64,000 nt of DNA from Seriola aureovittata (GCF_021018895.1 NC_079371.1:8759501-8823500); one strand, 5' to 3'; positions 50,804-62,378 are shown, numbered from the stretch's first letter. Numbers and translations are program-made. Notes: generated by a model from the letters alone, not told the origin.

Positions 50804-52882
50804 GTAAGTACTGTCTGTCTGGTCTTTTGTTAAGCGTGTACCTGTGTGTATGTGTGTGGTCCCTCCAGAAAACAATGAAATATATTATTCAGTAAGTGAA
50901 AGAATAACACACCCAAACAAAGGAAACCAGGAAACGCTGTACTGTTGTGGATTTGTAACAGCCTGGTCCAAAATCTCTGTACAGCTTCAGTTTCTTTTAG
51001 GGAATGGTATGACTCCCTTGTTGTAGGTGATTTATAAAAATGGAACATATTTGTTTTGTGGCTTAATTTGCAGAGCGTTCATACGTCTTCATACTGTAGG
51101 CCTGCAGGTTTTTAGGAGAAAAAAAATCTGTGATTGCGTGATCCATATTTCTAAACATACTGTGTACGAAGGCGAACTTAAAAGTTTTATAATTGACTCA
51201 TGCTACTCATGTTATGACAGATGTTCATCAGTGTCATTTGACAATTTCTGTTAAGTTGTCAGTAATACGTATCAGTTACAATAGATGCAGCATAATGAGC
51301 GGATATGGCTGCATTTATGTTAAGACTTGATTTTTCCTAATCACGGTAGAATGATTTGGTGATTTGGCACCAGCAAGTCATATCTACAGTACATTACCCC
51401 TGGACCATAATCACAGCTCGGGCTACTGTTATAGATCCTTATTGCTTTAATATATGGTGGTAATTTCATGAGTAAGAGAGCATCAGGCGTTTCACCCACA
51501 GTCACAGGACCAAGACTTGTTAATAATCACTATAGTGCAGGAGCAACTACTGTAGAATGCCCTCTTCATGCATTAACCCTCCATCTGTCCTTTATTGTGT
51601 GTGTGTGTGTGTGTGTGTGTGTTTGTGTTTGTGTTTGTCTGCCTGCAGCGAGTATGTTCTTAAGTGATCAACATGAACCAAATTGGTGCACTGTAATAAA
51701 ATCTGTGATCTCCCATAGTTCTTTTAGTATTTAGTGTCTACAAGCAGAAAACTATTAGTTGTAAGTAATTCCTCATGGGCACAGATTCCAGCTGCAGCAG
51801 TGGTTCAGCATGCAGTAAAAAAATAAATAAAATTCTGGCTCCTATAATGGCTACATCGGTACTGTATGTGGCATATGGTCCTCACAAATGCCGCAGTCCA
51901 CTGCAGAAGCAGCAAATGTTCTGGGCTTTTCCGTCGTAAAGTGAAGTGAAGCAAAGAGAATGAGGATGAGTGAATCTAACCCACAAACACCTTTTACGGG
52001 CTGAGGTGGATCATTGGGATGCATGGTGCATAGTCAGACACAGAGAGAGAGAGTGGGGGGGGGGGTTGGATGGATAGATAGATAGATTAATGGATGGATG
52101 GAGAGGAAAGATGGAAAAAAGAGACATGGGTAAAGAAGATGAAAATGGAGAAACATACAGTTTAAATTCAGAAAAGATTAGAAAAGAGAGCGAAGTAGAA
52201 GTTTTAAATTTGGTTTTTCAGTGTCCAAGTATGTCTCATGTGACATCATTAACACTTGGTAGCCTCTAATTGGAAAAGCATTTCCCTCAGAGCCTGTGAT
52301 GATGCCGCAGTCACAAACTGTTAAACACTAAAACACTGAATGTTGAATATTGTCTGTACATGCATGTGTGATCCCTTAAGTAAGCTAATACAAGACTGCT
52401 TCTATGCATTTGTGACTGCGTCAATCAATGAATAAATAAAGCACTGAATGATTAGTTAATATTCACGTCTCGCCACATCATTGGTCAGTCCCACAAAAAG
52501 ACATTTGCCTGAGGGTGTTGGTGCTTGCTCAGCAGACACAGGGAGGGAATATGTCTTTTAATATTTCGCCACTGATGGAAGAAAAGCTCCCATCTCCAGA
52601 ATTTGTCAAGAATTTCCAGACGATGTTATTTTTCCATATGGCGTGATTATTATAAATTATATATTAGCTTTTGCTGGTGAATCAAGCAGCATGTCAACCT
52701 TCCATGACAAAGATGTGTTTATTGCTTTGTATAGCTAGCGGTCTGCTGTTTATATTGTCTGCGCTGCTTTGTTTTACTGGTGCAGTTTCAAGTAATTAGT
52801 TCCCCCTGTGAGCTGCCTAATGAGGTGTGGATATGTCGCAGAGCAGCGTGTGTGTGTGTGTATATATCTGCTTGTGAGTGCC

Positions 52883-52919
<37 letters not shown>

Positions 52920-53851
52920 ATAACTGGGTTGTGCCAGTATGGGCGCTCGTTAGGATGACTTGAGGTGATTAAGCTGAGCTGCTATACCAAGTACCGAGTT
53001 AGTCACCTGTCAAACAAAGAAAAGAGGGAGAGAAAGGACAGGAGAGTAAGTGAGAGAGATGAAGAAACATAGAATGAAAGAAAAGACATTAAAAAAGAGT
53101 TGCGTATGGCCTGTGAGAAGAGAGCAAAAAGGTGGAGAATTAGAAGGACAAGGAGCGAGAAAAGAGAAATACAGGGGAAAACTGACACTGTGGATATATA
53201 TTAGCTAATGAATTGCAGGTATGAAAAGACAGGGAGACGGAGGGAAGGGTGGAGGTGAAAACCCTTCCTGTCATTTACCTAATCCCTCTATCACATTTCC
53301 CATTTCTTCGTCTCTCTCTCTCCTCCATTTTGACTGACAGCCTCTTTCGCTTAAATGTATATCTGTGTAAACAAATTAAATTTTCACCTGTCCCTACTCT
53401 GTCTCACTCCATTATTTCCTCCATCCCATCTCTTCTCCATTCTCCCACCTCTATCTCCTCCTTCCCCCCTCCCCTCACCATCTGTCTCTCCCATCAAAAC
53501 AAGATATTACACTACCCAACCCAACAGTAGATATTCCCCTCCTGCTCCAGAAGAGAAAGTGAAAATATATAAAACCGCAATTTTCAGATTTATGGGTCAT
53601 GGCCAGAAAAAATATAATCATGAGTGAAGAGGGAAAGGAGAAGCCATAGCGAAGGACAAGGTGGGAAATAGTGAGATGAAGAGGACAGTAAAGGAGAAGT
53701 AAAGGTTTTGCATCTGGGAATAATGAATTGTCTCATTATCTGCATATGTGTTTATTTTTTGTTTGTGTCGTGCACAGAGATAATGAAGCAAAGTAAGTAA
53801 AAGACTTACAAATAAAAAGTGAATGCTGAACGGCTCTTCCTTGTGTTTCAG
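50804..53851 (+). other. slit3: intron within D2
   Basis: Contains short GT arrays (51594-51621 and 52847-52915), a G run with GATA/GGAT repeats at 52054-52110, a purine tract (52990-53100) and a pyrimidine-rich stretch (53250-53480). No further exon or mobile element was recognised. Confidence 0.85.
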
Positions 53852-53995
53852 ACTGCTGAATGCCAACAAAATTAACTGTTTGAGAGTCAACACCTTCCAA
53901 GACCTGCAGAACCTCAACCTGCTTTCACTGTACGACAACAAGCTGCAAACTATCAGCAAAGGACTGTTCGCCCCTCTGCGCTCGATCAAGACTCT
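53852..53995 (+). CDS. slit3: slit3 exon: two fused LRRs of D2
   Basis: This 144-nt phase-2 exon (two 72-nt units without an intron) lies between GTTTCAG and GTAAGT. It reads [36 protein letters not shown] and [11 protein letters not shown](L). [20 protein letters not shown] and ISKGLFAPL are diagnostic for SLIT3 over its paralogues. These are the last LRRs of D2 before its cap. Confidence 0.98.
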
Positions 53996-54205
53996 GTAAG
54001 TACATGCTCTATATTAGAGGAACACAAGCTCAGTGCATTTTTGATTGATTTTGTCTATTGAGAGCACAAATGTAGGTTTATGATATTCAGGGCTACACAT
54101 CCGTCATCATGATGATCCGTCAGAAATGAGAGGAGTCGCAGAGGGTTGCAAAGTATTACTAAAACACGTAACACCCCTTCCCCTCTCTTCCTTCCCTCTC
54201 TTTAG
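53996..54205 (+). other. slit3: short intron (210 bp)
   Basis: The shortest intron in the window. It ends in a CCCCTTCCCCTCTCTTCC pyrimidine tract and TTTAG. Confidence 0.95.
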
Positions 54206-54369
54206 TCATCTGGCCCAGAATCCCTTTATGTGTGACTGTCACCTGAAGTGGCTGGCTGACTACTTGTTTGACAATCCCATCGAGACCAGTGGAGCACGCT
54301 GCAGCCACCCCAGAAGGCTGGCTAACAAACGAATCAGCCAGGTTAAAGGCAAGAAGTTCAGGTGCACAG
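54206..54369 (+). CDS. slit3: slit3 exon: D2 C-terminal cap (LRRCT)
   Basis: This 164-nt exon, the same length as the D1 cap exon, enters in phase 2 and leaves in phase 1 before GTAAGG. It reads [38 protein letters not shown] and [16 protein letters not shown](G). The cap cysteines CDC, GARC and FRC are present. [28 protein letters not shown] matches SLIT3 closely. The D2 cap is followed directly by the D3 linker, without the longer insert (EQYFIPG) known in SLIT1 and SLIT2. Confidence 0.98.
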
Positions 54370-54400
54370 GTAAGGCGATGAGTTCACACAGACACGGCTA

Positions 54401-54401
<1 letters not shown>

Positions 54402-54438
<37 letters not shown>
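54402..54438. repeat. (CA)n shortly downstream of a splice donor
   Basis: About 18 CA units starting 33 nt after the donor of the D2 cap exon. Confidence 0.92.
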
Positions 54439-54442
<4 letters not shown>

Positions 54443-55579
54443 AAACAAACAAACACAAGCAAACATGCAGGGAGTTGCCTCTGAAGGTTAATAAAGATTC
54501 ATATTAATCAGGTCAAAGGTCAAGTGTCAAGCTGTACAGACAGAACATTCACACTCTGTCTCTCTCTGTGTATTACTGTGATTTTCTTTGATACAAGCAG
54601 CGGGTCTCACTAATTACAACACAAACCAATTCAGTATACTGAAGCAGCACAGTAAAGAAGTCAGCAGGGATTGGCCATAGACTGTGATCGCCCACTTGTG
54701 TGAAATTATGACTGTGTATACACCTCACATCCTCAGTGCAGAGGCTCGTCTCATTGTTTTCCCTGTCTTAAATATACAATATAAATACATTTTTAAAATC
54801 CCTTTACAGACATTTTATTAACTATTTGATTTTGCTAAAACGGCGGTTGCGAGTAAATCGTTGGATTACAAAGCAGAGTAATATGAGACCTCAACTGTAT
54901 TAGCTTCCGCAGTCACTTTAGCCTTATACTGAACGTGACTGTGCTAAGAAGAGATGATCATGTAACAGAATTATCAGAAAAGATAAGGGTATCTTGTGTT
55001 TGTTTTACAATGAGCAACAAGGTGGGTTGTACAACAGTTCGGTTGTGTTGTCATTTAGTGGTCTTCTATCACGACCGTTTTGGAGCGTGGAACCTAAAGA
55101 AAAACATAACAGCACTCCTGTAATGATAAAAGAGGAAGTACTCAAGAAAAATTGGATAACAGATTTTTAAAGCACTGAAACAATAGTTCCCATCGCAGTC
55201 GTCCTAGTTACATCAGTACGCTGTAAAAAGTGCGTCTCCAAGGCCGACTATTTGCTCACATGACATTTCCACCCCTCCTGTTTCCTAAAATGCTGTGCTC
55301 CAGCCTAAACTGGGCACACCATTAATAGCATAACCAATACCATTACATTTTGAAGGCTTTTATCTTTTATCCAAAGTGCTTTTTAGTATCATGAGCACAT
55401 GTGCTGTATTTTTAGCATGGGAGGTCTCAGTGGTAAGGAAACCCCTAATGTTAGTGCTCTGCCCATGGAGCTAATCAAGATAACTAGATTAGAAATGCTC
55501 CAAAAACTGGTCCTGGCAGTCCTCTTTGCTTCAGCCCCTCCTCTCTGCAGTCCCATGCCTCTCCCTGCATCTTCTCTTC

Positions 55580-55766
55580 CTCTATGGACCTGTGTGGACA
55601 TTTTCGCTCTCGGTGGACAGTTCTCTGGCTCCGCCTCCCTTCCTGTGTGGATCTGCAGCTGTCTGTTGCCTCTCCTATCCTGTGTGGACCCTGACCCCTG
55701 ACTGAATGGTGCAGCTCTCTGTTGCCCCGCCTTCCTCCTGTGTGGACCTGCATTCTGATTGGTTCG
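55580..55766. repeat. imperfect ~57-bp direct repeats upstream of miR-218
   Basis: TGCAGCTSTCTSTTG occurs at 55654, 55710 and 55767 (spacings 56 and 57 bp). TCCTGTGTGGA occurs at 55641, 55678 and 55736, with another CTGTGTGGAC at about 55589. The third TGCAGCT unit runs into the miR-218 hairpin itself. Confidence 0.75.
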
Positions 55767-55850
55767 TGCAGCTGTCTCTTGTGCTTGATCTAACCATGTG
55801 GCCCCGCCTATTGTGACATCACATGGTTCCGTCAAGCGCCAGGGACCGCC
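55765..55850 (+). ncRNA. mir218: pre-miR-218 hairpin (miR-218-2-type)
   Basis: Positions 55779-55799 are an exact match to the vertebrate mature miR-218-5p (starts TTGTGCTTGATC, ends ACCATGT). The 3' arm at 55822-55843 (CATGGTTCCGTCAAG...) is the expected star strand. Arms pair as CCATGTG/CACATGG and GCTTGA/TCAAGC with a central mismatch region; the loop is 55801-55819. The star arm has GCGCC where the human one has GCACC, turning one pair into a G:U wobble. It is in sense orientation in the intron after the D2 cap exon, the known SLIT3 site of miR-218-2. Known role: repression of Robo mRNAs, and motor-neuron expression, forming a Slit-Robo feedback. It may be processed from the host intron or from its own transcript. 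Confidence 0.96.
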
Positions 55851-56068
55851 GAGCACACGCCCACCTGCCTCTCCCAGCCAATCACACTTGGAGGCTAAAC
55901 ACTTCTGTATGTTTGCATTCATGTGTAGGGCTTCTGATACATGGGACTTTAACTGTTGTTGAAATGAATGAGCCATTGACAGATAATTAGACACCAAAAT
56001 ACTAATAATCAATCAGTGTTGATTGTCAGTGCTTAACTGGTGTTCTACTCTTGGGCAATTTAAAGGTG

Positions 56069-56402
56069 CCCTGTGGAGTTTTCCTGTCAGCAAACAAAGG
56101 TTATGTTTACAGTCAGTGCTTGTCACCACAATTCATCGTGTGTATTCTTGAGATCTAAAAAATGTGTTCAATTAATTCCATTAATCTTAAAACATTTGCA
56201 AATTCAACATTTTTTAATATTTGAAATGGTGCGTTGTTTATATCCGTGGCTTGCAGGCCGGGAATCATCTTTTACCCCGCCTTCTTTTGGCACATTAGAT
56301 TATTGCTTTGCACGTTACCACGACCAACTTTTGATTAATGGAATAGATGTAAAACGGGCAGCAGGCCTGTGTATTGCATCGCTGGTCAAAAACTCCACAG
56401 GG
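56069..56402. mobile_element. 334-bp MITE-like element
   Basis: CCCTGTGGAGTTTT at 56069-56082 and AAAACTCCACAGGG at 56389-56402 are perfect 14-bp terminal inverted repeats. The inside has no coding capacity. The 3' part (CAGCAGGCCTGTGTATTGCA and GGTCAAAAACTCCACAGGG) matches a dispersed repeat I recall in fish genomes. A short direct duplication GGTGGCTCAA follows immediately. No clear target-site duplication was confirmed. Confidence 0.7.
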
Positions 56403-57845
56403 TGGCTCAAGGTGGCTCAAAAACATCTACATTCACCTCGACTGCTCAATTGTCAGCATAAATTTGAACTCTACACATCTTTTTTTTTCTTTTTTTTTTT
56501 CAACAGATGCTTTTGCCTTAGTTTTGTTTGCTTTGGAAAGTCTCTTTGTAGGGTTTTAAACCACATAAAGAGAAATGCTTGGTACACCTTTCTGGCTGAT
56601 ACCCCCGCCTCTGTACAGACCCCTTTATCCTTTTCTGCTCAGGCCGAGGAAGACAGAGAAACTTAAAAAACAAAAATCAACAACCCTTCCTTTCTTTGCT
56701 TTGTCGTCTTCCTTACTTTCCTTTATTTCCTGTTCTCTCCCTTGCTCTTCCTTTTCTGTCACCTTGCCAACCAACAAGGTTTTGCGGCAACCCAGAGACA
56801 CTGTTCCAAAATATCCTGCCCCTGAAAGGAGCTAGCCACATCCCATGAAAAGATAAGACATCACTTGGCGAGTAGTGATCACCTACGGAGTTCAAATCAA
56901 GGTTACTCACTGAAAAATCTCCCTAGGTGGTCTTAGTCGTTTAACAATGACGAGCAGAGAACAGCCGTACAGGGTGTGTGCCAGGAGTAAGTGGAGACAG
57001 ACCGAAAGAACAAGTAGTCTGTGCCAACGTAAGAAAAGTCTGATAGGAGGGTGGTGAAAAACAGAAAAGGTTAAATTGACAGAGAACAGGCAGACAACAA
57101 AGCTGGAAGGAGAAAGAGAGAGAGAGAGGAAGAGAAAGAGGGATAACCATGAGAAATACAAAGAGCGTATGTGGCGCACAAATACAAGTGCTGCATGATG
57201 TAAACCAGGTCTATTCCACAGGCACTGGTGGTCATAAATAATATCTGCTCACATTATATCTAAATAACAGAAGTGGTCTCTGGCTCACCATGTTAAACAA
57301 AAACATCCGGGGTTAAACCACATTTATCTACAAGATGGTTCCATAAAACCACCTGGATCTCTGTTTGTTAATTTGATTTACAGTGGTAGCCATACAGAAC
57401 AGCACAGTGCCGCAGGAGCTGTGGAGATGAGTTAAGATCATTCATGTCTTGCAAATGACTGGTTATATTTAACAACCTTTGGCAGCTGAAATTAGAGCAA
57501 AAGTAGAATTTTCCGAACAGTTAAACTCCCAACAGGAAACGGGTATTGATAGCCTGGCAGAGGAATGAAGACTTTTGACATGGCTACATCTGAATATGCA
57601 TTATTGGCTGGATCTTTTTTGGAATAATGTGTTGCCCTTCATTATAAGGTATATATAAGTCTAACACTAAGAACTTAATGTCTCTCTGGCATCTCTTCTC
57701 ACCCCCTCCATCATTTTTTCCCTTTCGCCTTCTGTCTCCTACTCCACTGTTGACTTCATTTACTGGGGATTTCTTCTTCCCCTGTTTTTGTTTTTCCGTT
57801 TCTCTTATGTCACTTTATTTCCTCCTCTCCCTCTCTCCTTTGCAG

Positions 57846-57996
57846 GTCAGGAGGACTATCGTAGCCGTCTGAGTGGCGAGTGTTTCCAGGACCTGGTGTG
57901 TCCAGAGAAATGTCGCTGTGAGGGCACCGTAGTCGACTGCTCCAATCTCAAACTGATCCGTATACCTCCACACATCCCTGAGCACACCACAGACCT
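57846..57996 (+). CDS. slit3: slit3 exon: N-terminal cap of D3 (LRRNT)
   Basis: This 151-nt exon follows CTTTGCAG in phase 1 and ends in phase 2 before GTAAGT. It reads [37 protein letters not shown] and [13 protein letters not shown](L). The LRRNT pattern C-x3-C-x-C-x6-C is [14 protein letters not shown]. The alternative AG four bases later would break the frame, so 57846 is chosen. EDYRSR and [17 protein letters not shown] match SLIT3. The last part of this exon has a decayed copy 140 bp downstream. Confidence 0.98.
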
Positions 57997-58079
57997 GTAA
58001 GTCGGATAGTGTTTCCTTTTTTACATGCGCACTTATATGACAAGACATGATGAAATATCAGATTAAAAGCCATGTGTTA

Positions 58080-58138
58080 GACTGCTCTAACCTGAAACTA
58101 TAAACCACCACACATCCTAAAACAAACCACAGACCTGT
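58080..58138 (+). pseudogene. slit3: relic copy of the 3' end of the D3 LRRNT exon
   Basis: Aligned with 57935-57998, 48 of 59 bases match and one 5-nt gap is needed. In the exon's frame the relic reads DCSNLKL, the same seven residues as the real exon, then a TAA stop. The 3' end ACCACAGACCTGT is intact, but the donor GTAAGT has become GTCAAG. There is no acceptor or LRRNT cysteine start. It is therefore a partial tandem duplicate that has decayed, not a usable exon. Confidence 0.8.
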
Positions 58139-59385
58139 CAAGGAGTTTTTCACTTTCTCAGCCACATGCGCTCACAAAAACACAAGCGTGCAGGCTTACA
58201 TACAGTACATGCAGATATATACACAAATGCACATATGCAATGCACATATGCAATGCACACACGCGCGCTCACACGCAGAACTGCCTGTCTCTCTTCCTGT
58301 CTCTCTCTCCGCCTCGTTGCCTCTCTGAGTGCAGTATCGTGAACGTCAGTCTTCATTTTTAGCTTCCAGACCAAAATGCCTCTCAACAGTCTTTTCCATC
58401 TTCCTCCAAGTCCCAAAGGAGCCATCATGATGTCTGGCGAAAGGTCTCACACTCCAATACTGAATAGACCCATGGATCATTCATTTCACTGGTGAAAAAT
58501 GGAAAGAGAGCAACAAATCTGATTGTGGGGAAGGTTAAGAAGTCTGAGTATGTGTTCAGAATCTGTTAGAATCACTGAATACAAAAGACATACATGTTTT
58601 AGCTTTGATTAATCAATGGGTCGATCAACGGGGAAAACCATTTTGATAATCAATTAATCATTTGAGTCAAAAAGCACAAACACTATTCTCTGGTTTCAGG
58701 TTCTAGTTTGTGAGGATTTGCTGCTTTTCTCTCTTTATTGTATGAAAGCAAACTTTGGATTTTTTACTTTTTGTCGGACAAAACCAAACATTTCTAGGAC
58801 ATCACCATGGGCCTCATTACTTATATGTTTTAGATCAGTCTTCTCCTGTGTAACGACTCACAACACATTGGCACTACCAAAAGAAGGCACAACATCAAAT
58901 GTAAGAAGACTGCTGTGATGTGTTTTAAAGACTTTTAAAAAAAAAAATGCTCATAAGTTTTAGAATACACAGAATCTGAGACCAAAAAGTTTTTTATTAT
59001 TCAAAACTGTGACTCAAGAAAGAAGTGTTGCTGCTAAAATCAGCAAACTCCATTTTACTTTCAGCACCTGGCCCTCGATTGAATATTCAATAAGATAATA
59101 TTTCCTCACAGGAAACGGGAATCCAGCCAGAAGCAAAGTTTTGCCTAATAATGCTAAATCAGAATCAGCTTCACGATGTAGGTGAAATGAGGAGAGCTTC
59201 TGTGATTGCTATCACTGTGGTAAAATGGAGAATAGCTGAAGAATAAGAGACCTTTGTAGCAGATGCAGGATTACTGCCACAGAATCACTTATGGAGGTTA
59301 GTTGTATAATAGTGAACTCAACCATGGGTGCCACTTTTGATAACTAATAATATCAGTATCCCACAGACCATTAGCCCCTAATTCT

Positions 59386-59388
<3 letters not shown>

Positions 59389-59436
<48 letters not shown>

Positions 59437-59437
59437 T
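59389..59437. repeat. (CT)n tract
   Basis: About 50 bp of CT with one TTT break. Confidence 0.92.
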
Positions 59438-59674
59438 TGGTTCTGTTATTCTTTGTGAAACGCCTCTATCCTCCCTCCTTCTCTCTCTGTCCATTCCCAG
59501 GGTGCTTCATGTCAAATATATAGGCCCACACTTTGTCCTTTATGGTTGGTTAGAGGGCACATCAAAGTTTCTGCCATTTTTGACACCCTCTCTCTTTTTT
59601 CGTTTCTCTTGCCTTTTCCATAAGAACAACCAACCAACTCGGATGTCGAAAGACACAAACATGTTCACGCAGAC

Positions 59675-59707
59675 ACACACACGCACACACACACACACAC
59701 ACACACA
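59675..59707. repeat. (CA)n microsatellite
   Basis: CA array with one CG variant. Confidence 0.9.
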
Positions 59708-60197
59708 GTCTTGTCCTGTAACCTGCCTTATCAGGGGAAATCAGGGGAGGTAATGGCTGAGCTGAAGGCTTATATATTTTTATGCTCTCTCTCATCTGTC
59801 TATCTTTCTGTCTTTCTTTGTTACACTTCCCACTAGCCGTAAAAAAAATCCTTGACATCAGCCTTGATAGTGTTCAGTAGGTATGAAAGAATCAATCTTA
59901 AGAGAATTATTTGCACTCAATAAAAACTACTGTGTATTCTAAGTTGATACTGAGGTTCCTAGATCACAAGGTGAAGAGATTTGAAATGTTCCATCTACAT
60001 TCTCTGCATACAAACTACACAAATCAACCCAGCAGTAAAGGCAATATGATTTTCCCCCAATCTACTCCAGACTTTTACAAAATGTCTTCTTTTAGTTTGT
60101 CTTTATCCAGGTTGAGCCATCTTTTAAGTTCCCCTGTATCTCATTAGAAAGTATCCCCTCCAGCTGAACTTTCTCTTTCTTTCCCCAATTTCTCTCA

Positions 60198-60234
<37 letters not shown>

Positions 60235-60369
60235 GAGCATCCTTTTAGCAGCACCCTTTTAGTACAAATTACCTCAATAAAGCAGATGTCTAGCTTCCTA
60301 TCTCTCAAACTGTTTTCTCCTGGCTCAGGGCAGTGTGAGTATTGATGACCGCATAGAAAAGATTAATTT

Positions 60370-60425
60370 CTCTTCTCTTCTCTTCTCTTCTCTTCTCTTC
60401 TCTTCCCCTCTATTCTCTTCTCTTC
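60370..60425. repeat. (TCTTC)n pentanucleotide repeat
   Basis: About eight clean units, then CCCCTCTATTC, then two more units. Confidence 0.92.
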
Positions 60426-60668
60426 TCCAAATTGTTGTTTCTTTCCTCCCTTCTGTGGTTTTCTGCTGCATCATACTTCAGTGGTCACTAAAGGCCTCTT
60501 AACCTTCATGCAGTCATTCCTCCCTGACTCGCAGCCTCTCTCCATCTTGTTTTGTGCGTGAGTGTGCGTCTGTGTGTGTGCATGATCATGTGTGTCTGTT
60601 CCCTTGAAGCACTTAGGCCCATGAAAGAAAAAATGTCTAACGTGCTCCCTCTATCTTTCTCTCTGCAG

Positions 60669-60743
60669 GCGGCTAAACGACAACGAGATTGCCGTCCTGG
60701 AGACTGTGGGGATGTTTAAGAAGCTGCCTAACTTGAAGAAGAT
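60669..60743 (+). CDS. slit3: slit3 exon: first LRR of D3
   Basis: This 75-nt phase-2 exon (one codon longer than the usual LRR exon, as is normal at this place in Slits) lies between CTCTGCAG and GTATGT. It reads RLNDNEIAVLETVGMFKK then LPNLKK(I). RLNDNE.(S/A)VLE..G(I/M)FKKLPNL matches SLIT3. Confidence 0.97.
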
Positions 60744-61491
60744 GTATGTATATAGATCTATATAAGGCAAATCTTAAATGTTCAGTTTTCTATGTTGAGG
60801 ATCGGGGTTTATCAGCTAAATCCTGCATGAATTTACTCATTCCTCCTCTGAGGAGGAAGTAAAGTGGACCATCCATGGTAGTGAAGTGTGCGATGGGGAT
60901 ATTGTTTATTGTTTTTAAACTCTAATGAGATAGTGCTCTTATTCAGTCTTTCCCCTGTTTTATCTTTGGCTGATAGAGGAAGGAAGGAATAGCACTGCAA
61001 TTACAAGACGACTGAACCAAGAACAGATTGATGAGAACAGGTGGAAAGACGTGGATGGACAGAGCTAGGGAATGCAATTAGAACCAGAAGTGAGCAGGGA
61101 GAGAAAAGGAAGGAAGGAAGGAAGGAAAGGTGATGGGGGGAGGCCAATGGAATGAAAAGGGGGAAGGAACGAAAAGAAAATGGTAAGGAGGAAGGATGGA
61201 AGGAGGATGAGGACGAGAGAAAAGTGTGGAGGAAAAAAATGCACATGCAAAGAGGGCAGGAGTAAAAATGAGAGAGACATGAGTGAGGGATAGAGGAAGA
61301 GGAGTGGCTAGAGACAAGCAAGAGGATGAGGAGGGACATAGAGAGAGACACACACACACAGAGAGAGGGAGAGAGAGAGAGAGAAGGGAAGGGAAGGCTG
61401 GGTCTGAGGTATGGAGGAAGCGAATATTAAATGGAAATAGAAGATGGGCCTTCAGTTCAGATTTACAGTCAGTCCTTATCTACAACCTACT

Positions 61492-61496
<5 letters not shown>

Positions 61497-61534
<38 letters not shown>
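61497..61534. repeat. (GT)n microsatellite
   Basis: About 19 GT units. Confidence 0.93.
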
Positions 61535-61536
<2 letters not shown>

Positions 61537-62040
61537 AGAGTGAGATAGAGAAAGACAGAACAGAGCAGAGACCAGCAGTTGATTTATTGGAGAGGAAATT
61601 GCTAACCATCTAGCAGTGTCAGTGACGATATAGATTGGCTAGCACTCATTTCCATTTTCCTTCTCTCAATTCCTTCCCTCCCTTCTTCACCTCCTCTCCT
61701 TTCCTCACTTTTTATCCTTCCATCTCTCCACACCTCAAAATTTTCTCCTATCCTGTTACTTTTCTTTTTACTCTAAAGTTTGTTTCTACTTCCTGCTCCT
61801 CTCCTCTCCTCTTCTTCCTTTCCTCTCCTCTTCTTCATCTCTTCTCCTCTCCTCTCCACCTGATAAGAGAAAACAAACTAGCAATGAATGAAAGCTACCA
61901 TAGATAGATAGCTATCATCTCAAGTTATTGTCTCTGTGTCCAAACGCTTCTCTTTTCATTTTCATTTTTCTCATTGTCTGTGCAAGGAAGAGAGATAGCA
62001 ATCATTTTCAGTTGTCTGTGACCACTTGTCTCATTTACTT

Positions 62041-62063
62041 GTGTGTGTGTGTGTGTGTGTGTG

Positions 62064-62106
<43 letters not shown>
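62041..62106. repeat. (GT)n microsatellite
   Basis: GT array of about 66 bp with one TTG break at 62064. Confidence 0.93.
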
Positions 62107-62108
<2 letters not shown>

Positions 62109-62378
62109 TTGTGAGTTATAGTGATGGCTGTAAGCTGTTATCAGTATATCTATTGTACAAGGCGAGGACATTAAGATGAAAGAGAGAAGAGTTAACATTT
62201 ATTAGTTGAAGGGATGTGATTGATCACTGCAATTAAAGTGTGAATATTGTGTACGTGTGTGTAACACTGTTCATATGTGTTTGCATCTGTGGTTACATTA
62301 TCCCTCTAGTGTCGTGAAAGTCTTCATGTAATTAAAACAAACACAAACAAAATCTGTAATTTCTTTTCCTTCCTGCAG

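Larger units (their letters stand above)
54370..57845 (+). other. slit3: intron hosting miR-218
   Basis: A CA array (54402-54438) is followed by unique sequence, imperfect repeats at about 55580-55766, the miR-218 hairpin, a MITE-like element (56069-56402), a purine block (57060-57150) and a pyrimidine-rich end (57680-57840). The minus-strand open frame over 55389-56012 is treated as spurious. Confidence 0.9.
57997..60668 (+). other. slit3: intron between D3 LRRNT and first D3 LRR
   Basis: Holds the exon relic at 58080-58138, short CA-rich DNA at 58165-58275, a CT array at 59389-59437, CA arrays at 59675-59707 and 60204-60232, and a (TCTTC)n array at 60370-60425. The rest is unique. Confidence 0.85.
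60744..62378 (+). other. slit3: intron within D3
   Basis: A purine-rich tract with GGAA and GA repeats runs 61030-61420. GT arrays lie at 61497-61534 and 62041-62106, and a pyrimidine-rich block at 61650-61860. No other feature was seen. Confidence 0.85.

Noticed and set aside
55389..56012. 207-codon open frame on the minus strand across miR-218
   Set aside because: It spans the GC-rich repeats and the miRNA hairpin; its repeated peptide pieces follow from the DNA repeats, and no domain is recognisable.
57850..57996. Alternative acceptor four bases into the D3 LRRNT exon (GTCAG)
   Set aside because: It would shift the frame relative to the D2 cap exon, while the first AG gives an intact SLIT3-like GQEDYRSR join.
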